This document shows positions 29,801 to 41,399 of a stretch of 64,000 bases of DNA, piece after piece (position 1 is the first letter of the stretch; each line of letters begins with the position of its first letter). The DNA lies in the NCBI RefSeq assembly GCF_945859685.1, contig NC_079149.1, forward strand, positions 78,545,073-78,609,072. The letters run 5' to 3'. The position numbers were made by a program, and so were the translations under genes. A model generated the notes under the pieces. It was not told the DNA's origin and made no database searches. It saw nothing but the letters and a program-made list of their open reading frames with translations. The stretch is from Eupeodes corollae. Taxonomy: Eukaryota > Arthropoda > Insecta > Diptera > Syrphidae.

Positions 29801-32800
29801 CCAAATCCTTGGCTACGGGAGCATAACGTTCCATAAAACGTTCTCCCTTTGAATTTACCAAATAACCTCCTTCACCTCGGGAACCTTCAGTGATAAGGCA
29901 ACCAGCTCCATAAATACCAGTCGGGTGGAACTGAACGAATTCTAAATCTTGATTTGGAAGGTTTTGACGGGCAATCATAGCAGTACCGTCTCCAGTACAT
30001 GTGTGGGCAGAGGTACAAGAGAAGTAAGTACGTCCATAGCCACCAGTGGCAATGACAGTGTTTTGTGCTCGGAAACGATGGAGTGTTCCGTCTTCAAGGC
30101 ACAAAGCAATGACACCGCGACATTCACCGTTTTCGAACAAGAGATCTAGTGCGAAATATTCGATAAAATAGTTACAATCATAACTTAGTGATTGGCCATA
30201 CAAAGTGTGCAGTAGGGAGTGACCAGTTCTAAAATAAAATATAAAAAGTTTAGTATTTTCTAAAACTAGTTTTATGTTTAACATACCTGTCAGCGACAGC
30301 ACAACACCTATGTGCCTGACCACCTTTACCGAATTTTAAACTCTGTCCGCCAAAAGCTCGTTGATAGATTTTACCATCTGGGGTACGCGAGAAAGGCATT
30401 CCATAGTTTTCAAGTTCTATAACGGCTTTCGCAGCTTCGCGGGTCATGAAATGAATGGCATCCTGGTCTCCCAACCAATCAGAACCTTTGACTGTATCGT
30501 ACATATGCCATTTCCAATCATCCTCTTCCATGTTTCCAAGAGCTGCATTTATACCACCTTGTGCGGCAATAGTATGTGACCGAGTTGGGAACAGCTTTGT
30601 GATAACGGCAGTTTTAAAACCTTCAGCAACCAATCCAAAAGCAGCACGAAGGCCAGCACCACCCGCACCTACGACAATGGCATCATACTCATGATCCACA
30701 ATGGGGTACTCTTTTGAAATGCCCTCGGATTTTGTCACATTAGTGGACCCATGTGTAATATGCAGCTTACGAGAGGCCAGTACGGTGGATGGTCTTGCCT
30801 TAATATTGAACAAAAAAAAATATTTATTATCACACAATCAGAATATACTGTGAGACGTAAGATTGAAGCACTTGAATTTTGAAATTAAACACTGCAATAC
30901 CTATGGTTTTAAAAATCAGTTACAAACAAAGTCTCAACAACAAACAAGAAAGGTTAGTAATTCAAAATTATATTGAAATTAAATTCTTAACAAAAGAAAA
31001 TATTTAAAATTAATAAAAACCTGAGTATACGAAAGATCTAATTCTGCCAAAAAGAAATGTGCACAGTCGTTCTTTGAAAATTGTATATAGTGAAGTAAGA
31101 ACTGAGATTCTTTTTTAATAAGCCCAAAAAAAAGTACGTACAAAGCTTTTTGGGTTCGACTGGGAGGAAATGTCAGTCGTCAAAAGAAATTTTACTTCCA
31201 TTAAAAAAAGGTGAAACACGTAGGGAGTACCATCAAAATAAATTTTACTTCCATTAAAAAAAGGTGAAACACGTTGAGAGTACCATAACGGTATGGTTTT
31301 GCTATTCTTTGTTTCCTATTTGGATATTATAACAATTTAAAAAAAAAAACAATACTTCCGTATGATGTCGATAATATATCAGATTTCATTTTTTGCAAAG
31401 TAACGATCCCAAGCACTCCTCGAAATTAGTGAGTGTTTGTCTTCACGATCATTGACTATCTGCAGTACCCTGGTCATCTCAGTCTCCCGATTGGGAAGTT
31501 TTGAGATCTTTAGCTACCAACGTTTTCAACAATAAGCACTAACTATATGCCTGGCTTGAACTACAAAAGGAATAGATCTCCATTCCGGTAAGTAAATGCC
31601 AACAAATTTTTGATTCCATGCCATTTTCGTATAAGGGCGGTCAAATAAAATAAAGGACATTCTGGCTACAAAACATTTTCCATTTCAAAACTGATTGCTA
31701 CTTAATTAAATTTGACTGATTAACAGACTTTGGTAAACAATCCCTATTATTTTGGATAAATATTTAAAATTGCAAATACAAAAAGAAAATACATTGAAAA
31801 TTATATTTAAGAAAAAAAAAATAACTAAATGTCGCTATGTTATTTTCTAAAATGTTTACAAAATAATTAGTTTATTGCTTTCCCTATTATTTTGAACAGC
31901 AGTGTATATACCTACGTACATTAACAAACAATTGTTATAAGAATTAAGTGCTAATTGTTAGATGAACTAAAATATATTTTGCAGTACAGTAAGTATTATG
32001 TACCTATTTAAACTGGCAACAAAAACCTTAAACGCATTGTTTACTAACAACATAAAATATGTAATTTATATAGGTACATAGATAGACAATATTATCTTAA
32101 GTCAAATTCACGGACCAATTACCAACAACCGCTGCGAAATTTCCGATTTATGGTACGAATTTTAATTTGTTTATCAAAAGAGCTACGTTAGCCGCTATGA
32201 CATAATATCTTTTCGTATACAGAATAACATAAAAAGAAAGAATTTAGAAGCTATTTGAGGTGGAATCTGAGAACAAAATATACGGTAACAGAAATTCGAA
32301 TACATTTTGTTCAAACAGCAATTTATTGTCGACATTTGAGTCTCGTGAAAAGTTATGTAACTCTTCTTTGCAGTTGACGTAGACAACTGTGGGCCATAAA
32401 ATATTTAACTATATACGATGGTACGTCAACAGATACCTCCTGCCGCAGTTACAGAAAATATTACTTTTTCTTGATTATGAAACAAAATACGTAAACAGGT
32501 TTCGTCCCCAAATAGTGCATCCTTCCCTTTGGTTATTTCAAATGTTGTGAAATAGCTTCATCGATTTCCACACAAATTTACTTCTGAATTTTCTAACGCC
32601 ACCCTCATAAGATTGGTATAGATACCTGTTTGAAGAATTTCCCAACGGTATGAAAGTTGATGGAAGCACTTTATTATCAAATTTTGATTACTGTATATTT
32701 ACAGCTTATATAAATATAAAAAATAGAATATTCCCTTTCTCATAGAAATATATTACATAACGATAAAAACACACACCAAAAGCTAAAACTAAAAGAGAAT

Positions 32801-32941
32801 TCGCTGCATTTGCAGTAAAAGATTATAATTCTTTTGGTATATATTTTCGGTGTGGTTGAGAAATTAATAATAAAAAAAGGAGATTACCATCGCTGCTGCA
32901 TTTCTAGCCAGGATCGAAGGCAGTCGTAAAAGGCTCGCCAT
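26847..32941 (-). CDS. SdhA: Succinate dehydrogenase flavoprotein subunit, mitochondrial, 6 exons
   Basis: Catalytic subunit of complex II: oxidises succinate to fumarate in the TCA cycle and hands electrons to the iron-sulphur subunit, on the matrix side of the inner membrane. Coding exons (minus strand, 5' to 3'): 32941-32888, 30798-30287, 30228-29352, 29291-29089, 27237-27087, 27026-26847; phases agree and give 658 aa (fly SdhA about 661). Exon 1 is an Arg-rich presequence (MASLLRLPSILARN). Motifs: FAD-binding VVGAGGAGLRAA near 60-71, PTRSHTIAAQGG with the covalent flavin His at about 93, FVQFHPTGIYGAG and GSRGEGG in the substrate region, ACGESSSSSVHGANRLGANSLLD, and the C-terminal RGAHAREDFKVR block. 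VHGAN and the Arg that follows are conserved. Intron 1 is 2.1 kb; the 1.85-kb intron between exons 4 and 5 contains a SINE. No disabling change. Confidence 0.97.
27440..27741 (+). mobile_element. tRNA-derived SINE in SdhA intron (antisense to the gene)
   Basis: The head resembles a tRNA: A box TAGCATGATGG at 27444-27454 and a B-box-like GGCTTAATTCC at 27488-27498, spaced as in pol III promoters. The body shares long blocks with the inverse copy at 23881-24090. The 3' end is CGGAATGTTGCGTCACC at 27700-27716 followed by a T-rich tail (TTATTTATTTAATTTT). That 3' block matches the 3' end of the RTE LINE in this window. No target duplication found. Confidence 0.75.
30799..32887. other. SdhA intron 1
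   Basis: A 2.1-kb intron between the presequence exon and the FAD-domain exon. It contains a 53-bp tandem duplication at 31181-31286 and a possible Tc1-type end at about 31883-31910 (inverse reading ACACTGCTGTTCAAAATAAT), but no gene. Confidence 0.6.
31181..31286. repeat. 53-bp tandem duplication
   Basis: Two units starting at 31181 and 31234, each containing AATTTTACTTCCATTAAAAA, AAGGTGAAACACGT and GAGTACCAT, differing at a few positions. Confidence 0.85.
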
Positions 32942-35642
32942 TTCAGCAAACGTTGCTTTTGGTGTCACACACGAAAAATCCGAATTCTAATTTTTTATAA
33001 TTTTTACTTATAGTTTTGTTTCTTATTTTTTCGTTAAGGCTACGGTACGGCCGCCCTCGTTTTTAACAAGGATTTTAAATTCCCTCGTTACTTTAATCAC
33101 ATTTACTCGAAACTCGAATGAGCACCGATATGAACGACAATGATGACAGCATGGAATCAGAAAAGATTCCGAATCCGAAATTTTAGGAATAGACAAATCA
33201 AAACAAATACCTCTGTTATAATGTATTGGGTTGAACCCTTATCTAAATTCAACTCGCTGCTTTATAAAACACGGTCGAGTTGATGAAATGATGGGCGTTT
33301 TGGGCCTGCACACACGAGACTTTTCAGCCTGGATTGAAACCGATTGTATGGGTATGAAATGGTCTGAAATTTCAATCCAAAACTTCGTAGATGAAGCAAG
33401 ACTGAAAATAAACATACATAACAGTTTACGTTTTGAGTCTCCAAAGTCAAATGCGATAGAAATACTAACCCATACAAAAGAAGTTCACGAGTACAATTTG
33501 ACTGAAATCATCTCGTGTGTGCTGTGTTGCCGTGTTGGCCAACTGATTATACCCTCGTCACAAGAGGGGATCGAGGAATCGAATCGAATTGAGATTCCGA
33601 TCCAGGTATATGGTGGCACTGAATCGAGGAATCGAATTCAAATGGAATCGAAATGACATTTGGCTTTGTATATATAATTGAATAGTACTATCATGAAGAA
33701 GGAACGCTCGACCTGACATCTTCTTACGACTTCCTAAACAATTCGTTCCACATGTTTTGCATGTGGAATGTATTGGGGTGGGAGTAAAAATGAGCGAGAA
33801 TTCCAACATAAAATAATAAATTTCCAGATTATTAGAAAAAACAGAAGATAGAGAAGAATGTATACAAATTCAGTGAAAGTTCGAGGGAGTCAATGAAAAT
33901 ACATTTTTGTTATAATTTATTATATTTATATTTTGTATAATTTGTTATTTTGATTGTTTGATTGGTTGATTGGCAATGAAATCATTTAAAAAAACACACA
34001 GGACAAAAAATAGAAGAAAAATTAGAATATAAACTTTTTGTGGTTGTCAATTAGAAAAATTAAGGTTTTCCCTATTTTTTTCTAATCAATTTCAAATGAG
34101 ACAAATATTTTTAACCCATGCTAATAATAGTGCGAACATTTTTAACTTAAAATAGGAAGTTATTGTAATGGGTCCGATTTGTCAAATTCAAAATTTTGAC
34201 ATTTCTCGACGTTTCAAGGTCCCTAGAGTCGAAATAAAAGATTTTTAGAGAGTTGTCTGTGCTTTCGTATGTACGTTCGCGACGATTTTTTCGTCCTCCA
34301 TAGCTCAAGAACCAGTAGAGATATGGACTTGAAATAAATGTTGTTATACAGATAATAATGTAGAAAGATGCAAAAAGGGCTCTCAAGAAAATTGCGTGGG
34401 TGGTTTTTCTGACATAGTTATTTGAAAAAAGGGTAAATATTTTGGTAAACCCTAAATATCTCACGAACGATACCAAACAAATATATTTTTTGAAAAAATT
34501 CCAATTAAAGTTTTTTTATAATACGAACAAACTGAAAAACAAAATATTTTTCGCCTCGAAAATTTTACGAACAAAAAATGATTTTATCTCCAAATCAATT
34601 GTATGTAACGAAAAATAACGTTTTTGACATCTGGTAAAATTAATCTTGTTTAAAATTCAAAAGTTAAGTAATTAATTGGAATGGGAAGTTATCAGTGTGG
34701 GTTGCATACCAGCCGCTATATTAAAAATATCGAGCCCTTCCCGCCATTTTATTGTAAGCAACATTTTCAATCAAAAAGAAAATGTAATCATTAAAATTTG
34801 CTAATAACACATAGAGCCTTAAAGGCTATTGCCATTTCTTAACTTAAGCAAAATTAATAATTTAAAAAAACGACTATGGGTTCAAGTTATTTCAAGAAAC
34901 AGCAGTAAGCTTTTAATTTGTCGTTTACGATTAAATTTATTTTGGTGCTTACGATAAATTTGCGGGAAGGCTTCGATATATTCATGTTCAAATTACAGCT
35001 TTAATGGTCACTTATTTAAAATTTGTTTTTAGTTGATTTGATGTTAGCACCATAGAAATAAATCAATAGTAATTGAGGTGAAAATTAAAATTGACAAAGA
35101 TTTAGTTAGAAATAAAAAATTAATTTAATTTTGATTTGAGATTTGATGTGTATTTCTTCAATGTTAAGGTTTTTTAATCTTTATTCCTTAATTAAATTCC
35201 TTAAAATTAGAATGTCATTTTTGTAACGTGATTACTTAAATAATTAATTACACCTGACAAACCAAAGCCATTTGTCCTTTTTCCTAAGAACGCAAGAATT
35301 AAGAAGAAGAAAGTGTAGTAATCTTTAGCTATTTGTCCGTTTTTTGAAACAACCAAAATGAGGATAAGGAAAATAGTAGGTTCTTAAACTAATTTTGTTA
35401 CCTTTTTGGTTTAATATATTTTTATTTTGCTTCCTTCCATTTTTATCTACGCAACAACCTGCCAACCTAAACAAATACTATCGTACTTATTCATATACCT
35501 ATTTTAATTCCAAAAGGATAAATATAGAAAAATATGTTTTAAAATAGGTAAACATGCATAAATTCTCATTTTTTTCCAATTTTTACACAGTTGTTTCGCA
35601 CTGCAAAATATTAAAGAAAAAAGTCTGAAGCTACTATTAGAA
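32942..35642. other. Region upstream of SdhA, no gene
   Basis: Holds the unmapped SdhA 5' UTR and promoter (first few hundred bases; I see no certain TATA or initiator), a dispersed repeat copy at 33550-33700, and otherwise A+T-rich sequence. The open frame at 33231-33656 runs into that repeat and has no recognisable domain. Confidence 0.5.
33550..33700. repeat. Dispersed repeat, copy 1 (GAATCGAAATGACA family)
   Basis: Contains ACAAGAGGGGATCGAGGAAT and TGGAATCGAAATGACATTTGG; the former recurs at 43650 as ACAAGAGGAGATCGAGAAAT and the latter at 43705. Its inverse TCATGATAGTACTATTCAAT also matches CATGATAATACTATTCAGTT near 36438. Confidence 0.6.
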
Positions 35643-35892
35643 GGTCAACGTAAACGGTCAACGCGTTGACTCTTTGACGTAAAATAGACGTCATTTGTAA
35701 ATCTACAATAATTAAAAACCACACAACAATTATGTAATATGCTTATGCTGTATCAATTTTAACATTCTTTCACACCCTAATATGAAACAAAATTAAAATA
35801 AGGTTGGCTTAAATAAATATTATTTTATCTAATCGTGTGATAATCAACATCTTAAGCATTGACGATGTGCACGTTGACGGTGCGTGCGTTGA
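35643..35892. mobile_element. Weak candidate MITE
   Basis: TCAACGTAAACGGTCAACG at the left and, inverted, TCAACGCACGCACCGTCAACG at the right. The arms are short and gapped, with no target duplication, so this is tentative. Confidence 0.3.
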
Positions 35893-36394
35893 TACAGAAT
35901 ATTTATATGGTTTTATGACGTCACAGAGTCCTAACAATGCAGCTTAATGCACACCAACCTCCTTAATACTTAGCTTTCTACACACCTACATAACCCACCC
36001 ACTCCTTAACATTACATTACAATAAAAAAAAAACAAATTTAAAAAATACCTACATCGAATGTATTTGTTATGGAAAAATTTAAAATATGGCAACGTAGCA
36101 TTGTATCAAAACTGAAATTTGAAAACGTTGCTTTTAAATTTTCAGATTTCAGAAAAATAGAAAATCTGAAATAAAATGAATACAAATTTCTGCTAACAAA
36201 TTTAAAACACATACAACTAAATGTATTGTATATGCATATCTTCTATACATTGATAGGTATGAATAAAACAAATCTCAGGTAACGTTGGCAACGACTGATT
36301 TTTGTTTACATTTGAGTAATTTATTTTATTTATTTATTTCAATATTTTTATACTTCCAGTCGCTCTTAGATTCCACACCAAATTTCCGTACACA

Positions 36395-36515
36395 CAGCGC
36401 CCTCATGGTCCGCCTTTCGTACCAAAATTTTCTGTTCCATGATAATACTATTCAGTTTATATACAAAGCATTTGGGTTTTATTTGTGTGCGTACTGCGTA
36501 CGTGAATAACTTTCA
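36395..36515. repeat. Dispersed repeat, copy 2
   Basis: CCATGATAATACTATTCAGT and GTGTGCGTACTGCGTACGTG followed by AATAACTTTCAAAT. The second half matches 43730-43762, the first half matches 33670-33700 in inverse orientation. Confidence 0.55.
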
Positions 36516-37692
36516 AATTCTATAACAATGCTCTCAACACAAAGACGAGCTCAAAATTAAATTCAGCATAGAACCAAAAATACTCCATTTACATTTAGTA
36601 TTTTTGCTGAGAACAAACAAGAGGGAAAAAACTTATGGCATGCACACAAGCAAAACCTCACACATGATTGTTGATTTAGTTCGATTTTTACCCGTTATTG
36701 AAAGGCTGGAAGGTCAAGTTGAACATTTATATTTACGGGGCGTTTACATGGAACCGCTTGCTCAACACATGGCTTGACAGTTACCGATGCTCGACTATTT
36801 AAACTCGAAATCAACGCTTAACCAACATTTTGAATAGATTACATATTTTTTTGAAATCCTGCAGGCTCGCCCAACCAGCTAGTGTCAACAGATGCTCGAC
36901 AACTACGTTTTTCTGTTCATTTGGTATATTGGCCCTTACCAATAACTAAAATTAAATCTCACTTAAATATTTAACTGTGTTATAAATTTTTTGTGGGTTA
37001 AGGGCTAACTTCCACTTAAATTTAATTGTTGAATAACTCAACTATAAAGTTACAGTTGAATATTGTATTTATGTCAGCAAATGTAGTAACCTAGATAATC
37101 TAATAGAAAGGTAATTAGTAAAAGGTGTGTTTATTTTTATAAACTCGCTGTAAAAATCTAACCCGACTATATGTACCTAAACGTGTGTTAAGCGATTTAT
37201 TATTGGTAAGACCCATTTTCTCGGTTACATTACACCGTAATAAAAACTGTTTTCATTATGAGGGGTAGATTGCTATTTGGTGTTGCAAATAGAAAGGTTG
37301 TCAGAATTTAAGTTTAAACAAAAGAGGTAGAACGTTTTTTGAAAAGTAAACAAACAGGTGGAAAATAGGGATAGTCGTATGAAAGTTTAATGCATTAACC
37401 ATAGACACAACATATAAAGACCAGAAACCAATTTGTCATTCTGGTTTGCCTACAAGCTGAAACGTCAATTTTCACGCACCCTTAATTCTAACATCAATGC
37501 TCCACAGCTAAAGTCAATTTACCACAAACTAAAGAAGAAATTCTTTAGGGGAGGCCCTTAGTGGCTACGGCGACATTAGCTATTGCATTTTTTGGGAAAA
37601 GTATGATAACTAGGGCAACAAAGTTTAATAACGGATTTGTATAGAACAGTTAAAAACAGCCATTTTTTTTATTATGGGAGGGGGTCTATTTC
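36516..37692. other. Intergenic stretch left of the copia element
   Basis: No gene. At about 37403-37470 lies a partial relative of the MITE at 11251 (shared TATAAAGA and GGTTTGCCTRCAAGCT blocks). Confidence 0.45.
37688..37692. repeat. Copia target-site duplication, left
   Basis: ATTTC, identical to 41395-41399; 5 bp is the length expected for copia elements. Confidence 0.9.
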
Positions 37693-37858
37693 TGATGAAT
37701 AATTCGCAGTTTTCTGTAAAAGATAAAAATATTCCAGAAGAAAAAAACACAACCAGTCGTCTTGAAGTTCGTTATAAAAAGGCACAGTTTTAATTTCAAA
37801 ATTCAATAATACCAAATAGCTTAAATAATGTTTTTACAAAAATGATACCAAAACAACA
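37693..37858 (-). repeat. Copia 3' LTR
   Basis: 166 bp, TG...CA ends on the minus strand (TGTTGTTTTGG... ATTATTCATCA), identical to the other LTR. Confidence 0.92.
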
Positions 37859-37866
37859 TCCCCACT
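37859..37866 (-). other. Copia polypurine tract
   Basis: AGTGGGGA on the minus strand immediately before the 3' LTR; the usual plus-strand primer site. Confidence 0.7.
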
Positions 37867-37937
37867 AAAAACTTATTTCATTAACAAACCAATTAATACA
37901 ATAAACTTTTTGATAATAGGAGATGATAAAGGCTTCG

Positions 37938-40109
37938 TTAAAATATCGACATTTCAAGTTTTTCCTTTTCAGATTTGGGACAATTTTCCTTGCTTAACTT
38001 TACATTGACATCCATAGGACTTGACACTGGATTACAATTATTCATGTTAAATCGATTCAATAATTTTAAAATATATTGTTGTTGATTTATGTTTAAATTT
38101 CCATTCTTTCTATCATAGTCTATGGTCATACCCAAAAACGAACTAACTTCTGGTATCTCTTTCATATGGAATTCTGACTTTAAATAAGACTTTAATTTTT
38201 CGGATACTTTAATGTCTTTAGAAAAAATTAACAAGTCATCTACATAAACTGCCAAAAATAAAATCGATTCAGTATTTGTATCATTATAATAAATACATGG
38301 ATCATATTTTGATTGCTTTAAATTAAATACTTTTAAAGCCTTGCTCAACTTAAGGTTCCATGTCCTTGAAGACTGTTTGAGTCCGTAAATGGACTTCTTT
38401 AACTTTAAAATTTTATTTTTAGGTATATCTAAACCTTCAGGTGGATTAATGTAAACATTTTCAGATAACTCACCTTGTAAAAAAGCGGTGACCGCATCAA
38501 ACTGCTCGATGTGAAGACTCATTTTTGTTGCAAGAGACAAAAGATATCTCAATGAGCTGTATCGAATTACCGGTGAATATACTTCGTCAAAATCGATACC
38601 TTTCCGCTGTGCACATCCCTTCACCACTAGCCTTGCTTTGTAACGGATCACTTCATCGTTTACTCCTCTTTTGGTCTTGAATACCCACTTTGAATTCAAC
38701 GGTTTTATTCCATGGTGACGATCGATAACATCCCAAGTGTTATTTGCTTTCAAAGAATCACACTCGTCACTGATTGCGTTTTTCCATTTCAAACCATCTG
38801 ATCTTGAAACCGCCTCATCGTAAGTAACAGGATCATCAGATGAACAGACTTCTTTTTCGTTGACAAACGCTACGAAATCTTTCAAAATCTTAGGTTTCCT
38901 AACACGACTTGAACGTCGCAAAGATCCATCAGCAACATCCCCACTAGATGATAAATTGGTTGACGGTTCATAACTTGAACAAGTCTCGATATAACTTTCG
39001 TCCACATCAGCGCTAGCATCGTCGAACATCTCATCATCCGAATCATCAGCGAACATCTCTGTGACGTTGTCAACATCATCACATGAATTTTCAGATGAAC
39101 AAATCTTTTCACCAACAGCAGGCTCAGTCTCAGCAACAACAACAGGTTCAGTCTCAGCAACAACAACACGTTCATCTCCAACAACAACAGCATCATTCTC
39201 AGCAACAAGAATAGGATTTGCTCCAGCAACAACAATAGGTTCAGGATTTCTTCCCAAATTCCCCACTAAATTCTGACCGTCAAAACGCTTGCCTTCCATG
39301 AATTTAACTTCTCTGGTTATATGCAGTTTCTTATTCACTGGATCATACATTCGGTAGCCTTTCGAGTTTTCAGAGTAACCGACCATTATACATTTAATGG
39401 CTTTTGAATCCAATTTTGTTCTCTTTTGCTTTGGAACTAACACCATTCCAACAGAACCAAAAACTCGCAAATGTGTAATGTTCACTTTTGAACCAGTCCA
39501 CACTTCTTCTGGGCAACGATTATTTAATGATTTGATTGGAGTTCCATTTATCAAATAAGCTGCTGAATACACTGCTTCACCCCAGTAACTTTTGTCTAAA
39601 CCAGCATCGAAAAGTAGACATCTCGCTTTCTCGACCAGCGATCGATTCATCCTTTCCGACTTTCCATTTTGCTCAGGACAATAAGGTGTTGATGTTTGAT
39701 GAATTATCCCCGATGATTCAAAGCATTTTCGCATCTGGCTATTTACAAATTCGCCGCCATTGTCTGAACGAAAAATTTTAATTTTTCTTTGCATTTGATT
39801 TTCTACCATATTTTTAAAATAAATAAAATGCTGTGGAATTTCACTTTTATTCTTCATGGCAAACACAAATACCTTCTTTGAAAAATCATCCAAGAATAAA
39901 ACATAATACCTGGCACCTCCAATCGACGGCTTCTCCATCGGACCAGCAACATCTGAATGAATTAATTTGAGAAAATCTGTTGTCGAACTTGTAGACGCTT
40001 TGAACATTTTCCTACTCTGCTTACCCTCGCAACACACAATGCAACCCTCACCACCAGTACTATCGACCAAGTCCAAAGAGCGCATAACTTCAGCACCCGG
40101 ATGGCCCAT
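37938..40109 (-). pseudogene. Copia integrase and reverse transcriptase (RNase H missing)
   Basis: A 723-codon open frame. The integrase starts upstream in another frame (QADLWHRRMGHPG) and shows the zinc-binding GCIVC block, then FLKLIHSDVAGP and FRSDNGGEF and YCPEQNGKSERMNRS (D-D-E). A repetitive acidic spacer with VVVAETEP units follows, then the copia RT: DEVYSPVIRYSSLR, HIEQFDAVTAFLQGEL, YINPPEGL, KKSIYGLKQSSRTWN, LAVYVDDLLIFSKD (YVDD loop) and SFLGMTIDYD. It stops after SSPMDVNVKLSKENCP, where RNase H normally begins, so the product could not finish replication alone. Confidence 0.9.
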
Positions 40110-40125
40110 CCGTCTGTGCCATAAA

Positions 40126-40743
40126 TCAGCTTGAGATTCTGTTGTTCAATCTATACACCTTATCAATCTCAGTAGCCGTAGCAAAAATATTATTTTTGCT
40201 GTCAACAATTGTACAACCCTTTTGATCAAATTTAATTATATTTCCATTGTTAACAATCTGGCTAATAGATATTAAATTGAAACTTATTTCAGGAACATGC
40301 AGTACGTCACGCACAAGAACTTCATTGATGCCACCTTCACCATGTACACGGATTGAAATGTTGCCTTTACCAGCAACTTGCAGTTTGGACCCATCAGCCA
40401 ACGTCACAAATTCTTGCGAAGAACAAGGTAAGTAGTTTTCGAACCCAACAGAACTTCTTGCCATGTGCGATGATGCCCCAGAGTCCACGAACCACAAATG
40501 ATCAGCTTCCTGCACAGAAAAAGATGCAAATATAGCAAACTTACCGTGCGTGTTTACATTCTTGGGGCAATCTTTCTTGAAATGTCCAAAGCCACCGCAA
40601 CCAAAACACTTGACTCGGGGTTTGTTCTTGTGTTTGCCTTTGATTGCTGCCATTGTCTGACATTGACGACGAGAATCACTCCCATCAAGCATTCCATTGT
40701 AGCATTCAAAGTCCTGCAACAAACTTGGACTTAATTGAATCAC
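40126..40743 (-). pseudogene. Copia nucleocapsid and protease
   Basis: Minus-strand frame with the CCHC zinc knuckle CFGCGGFGHFKKDC and the aspartic protease motif LWFVDSGASSHM (catalytic Asp in DSG), followed by FVTLADGSKLQV and VLHVPEISFNLISIS. Single-base frameshifts join it to gag at about 40710-40740 and to integrase at about 40120. Confidence 0.88.
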
Positions 40744-41137
40744 CTGTGATTTTTATTCCGCTACTCTCGATTGCCATAATCATTGGCTGGAATCTGTCTG
40801 GCACATACTCTGTGATTGATGAACATTCATCTAGGCGAGTAGTCGTTAACTCTCTCAAAAGCCCAACCCTTCTCGTCAGTCCAGAATCGTCGAATGCTGC
40901 GGCCAATTGGTCCCATACTTCTTTTGCAGTCTTGGCTTCCTTGATATGAACGTACAATGATGGTTCAACCAGCAATACCAACTTTGCCTTTGCTATGGCT
41001 TTCTTTTCTTCCTTGACTTCGGTTCCTTGGACAGATTTCCACAGATCGTCCACCACCAGATAATTTTCAACCGCAAATTTCCAGCTGTCGTAATTTTCAC
41101 GACCCCTGAGTCTCTCAATCGTCGGAATATTCGCCAT
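40706..41137 (-). pseudogene. Copia gag N-terminal part
   Basis: Starts MANIPTIERLRGRENYDSWK at 41137, the typical copia gag opening, with AKEVWDQLAAAFDDSGLTRR in the middle. It runs into a stop after KSKFVAGL because of a frameshift. The initiator ATG lies about 90 bp downstream (minus strand) of the 5' LTR. Confidence 0.85.
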
Positions 41138-41214
41138 GGTTTCACCAAATAAAAAAATCGAAAATACAGAAATTTATTTTTCGTTTATCTTTATCTTTAC
41201 TTAACTTGGCTCAT

Positions 41215-41228
41215 CTGGGCCCATAACC
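41215..41228 (-). other. Copia primer-binding site
   Basis: GGTTATGGGCCCAG on the minus strand directly after the 5' LTR; it is the copia-type site known to pair with an internal fragment of initiator tRNA-Met. Confidence 0.85.
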
Positions 41229-41394
41229 TGATGAATAATTCGCAGTTTTCTGTAAAAGATAAAAATATTCCAGAAGAAAAAAACACAACCAGTCGTCTTG
41301 AAGTTCGTTATAAAAAGGCACAGTTTTAATTTCAAAATTCAATAATACCAAATAGCTTAAATAATGTTTTTACAAAAATGATACCAAAACAACA
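41229..41394 (-). repeat. Copia 5' LTR
   Basis: 166 bp, same sequence as 37693-37858. It would hold the element's promoter. The right-hand target duplication ATTTC follows at 41395-41399. Confidence 0.92.
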
Positions 41395-41399
41395 ATTTC

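Larger units (their letters stand above)
37693..41394 (-). mobile_element. Copia-type LTR retrotransposon, RNase H-deleted
   Basis: A 3702-bp element on the minus strand, flanked by ATTTC. It has two 166-bp LTRs (37693-37858 and 41229-41394) that I read as identical, a tRNA-iMet-type primer site, gag, protease, integrase and reverse transcriptase in the Pseudoviridae order, and a polypurine tract. Between the RT end and the 3' LTR only about 80 bp remain, so the RNase H domain is missing; intact copia relatives are about 4.5-5.1 kb. Two frameshifts separate gag from protease and protease from integrase. It lies in intergenic DNA between SdhA and AGBE. Confidence 0.93.

Noticed and set aside
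33231..33656. 141-codon open frame upstream of SdhA
   Set aside because: No recognisable domain; its 3' half overlaps a dispersed repeat present at 43640 that is not open there.
38882..39235. Poly-Leu minus-strand frame
   Set aside because: It is an alternative frame of the copia spacer repeat; the real frame encodes the acidic VVVAETEP units between integrase and RT.
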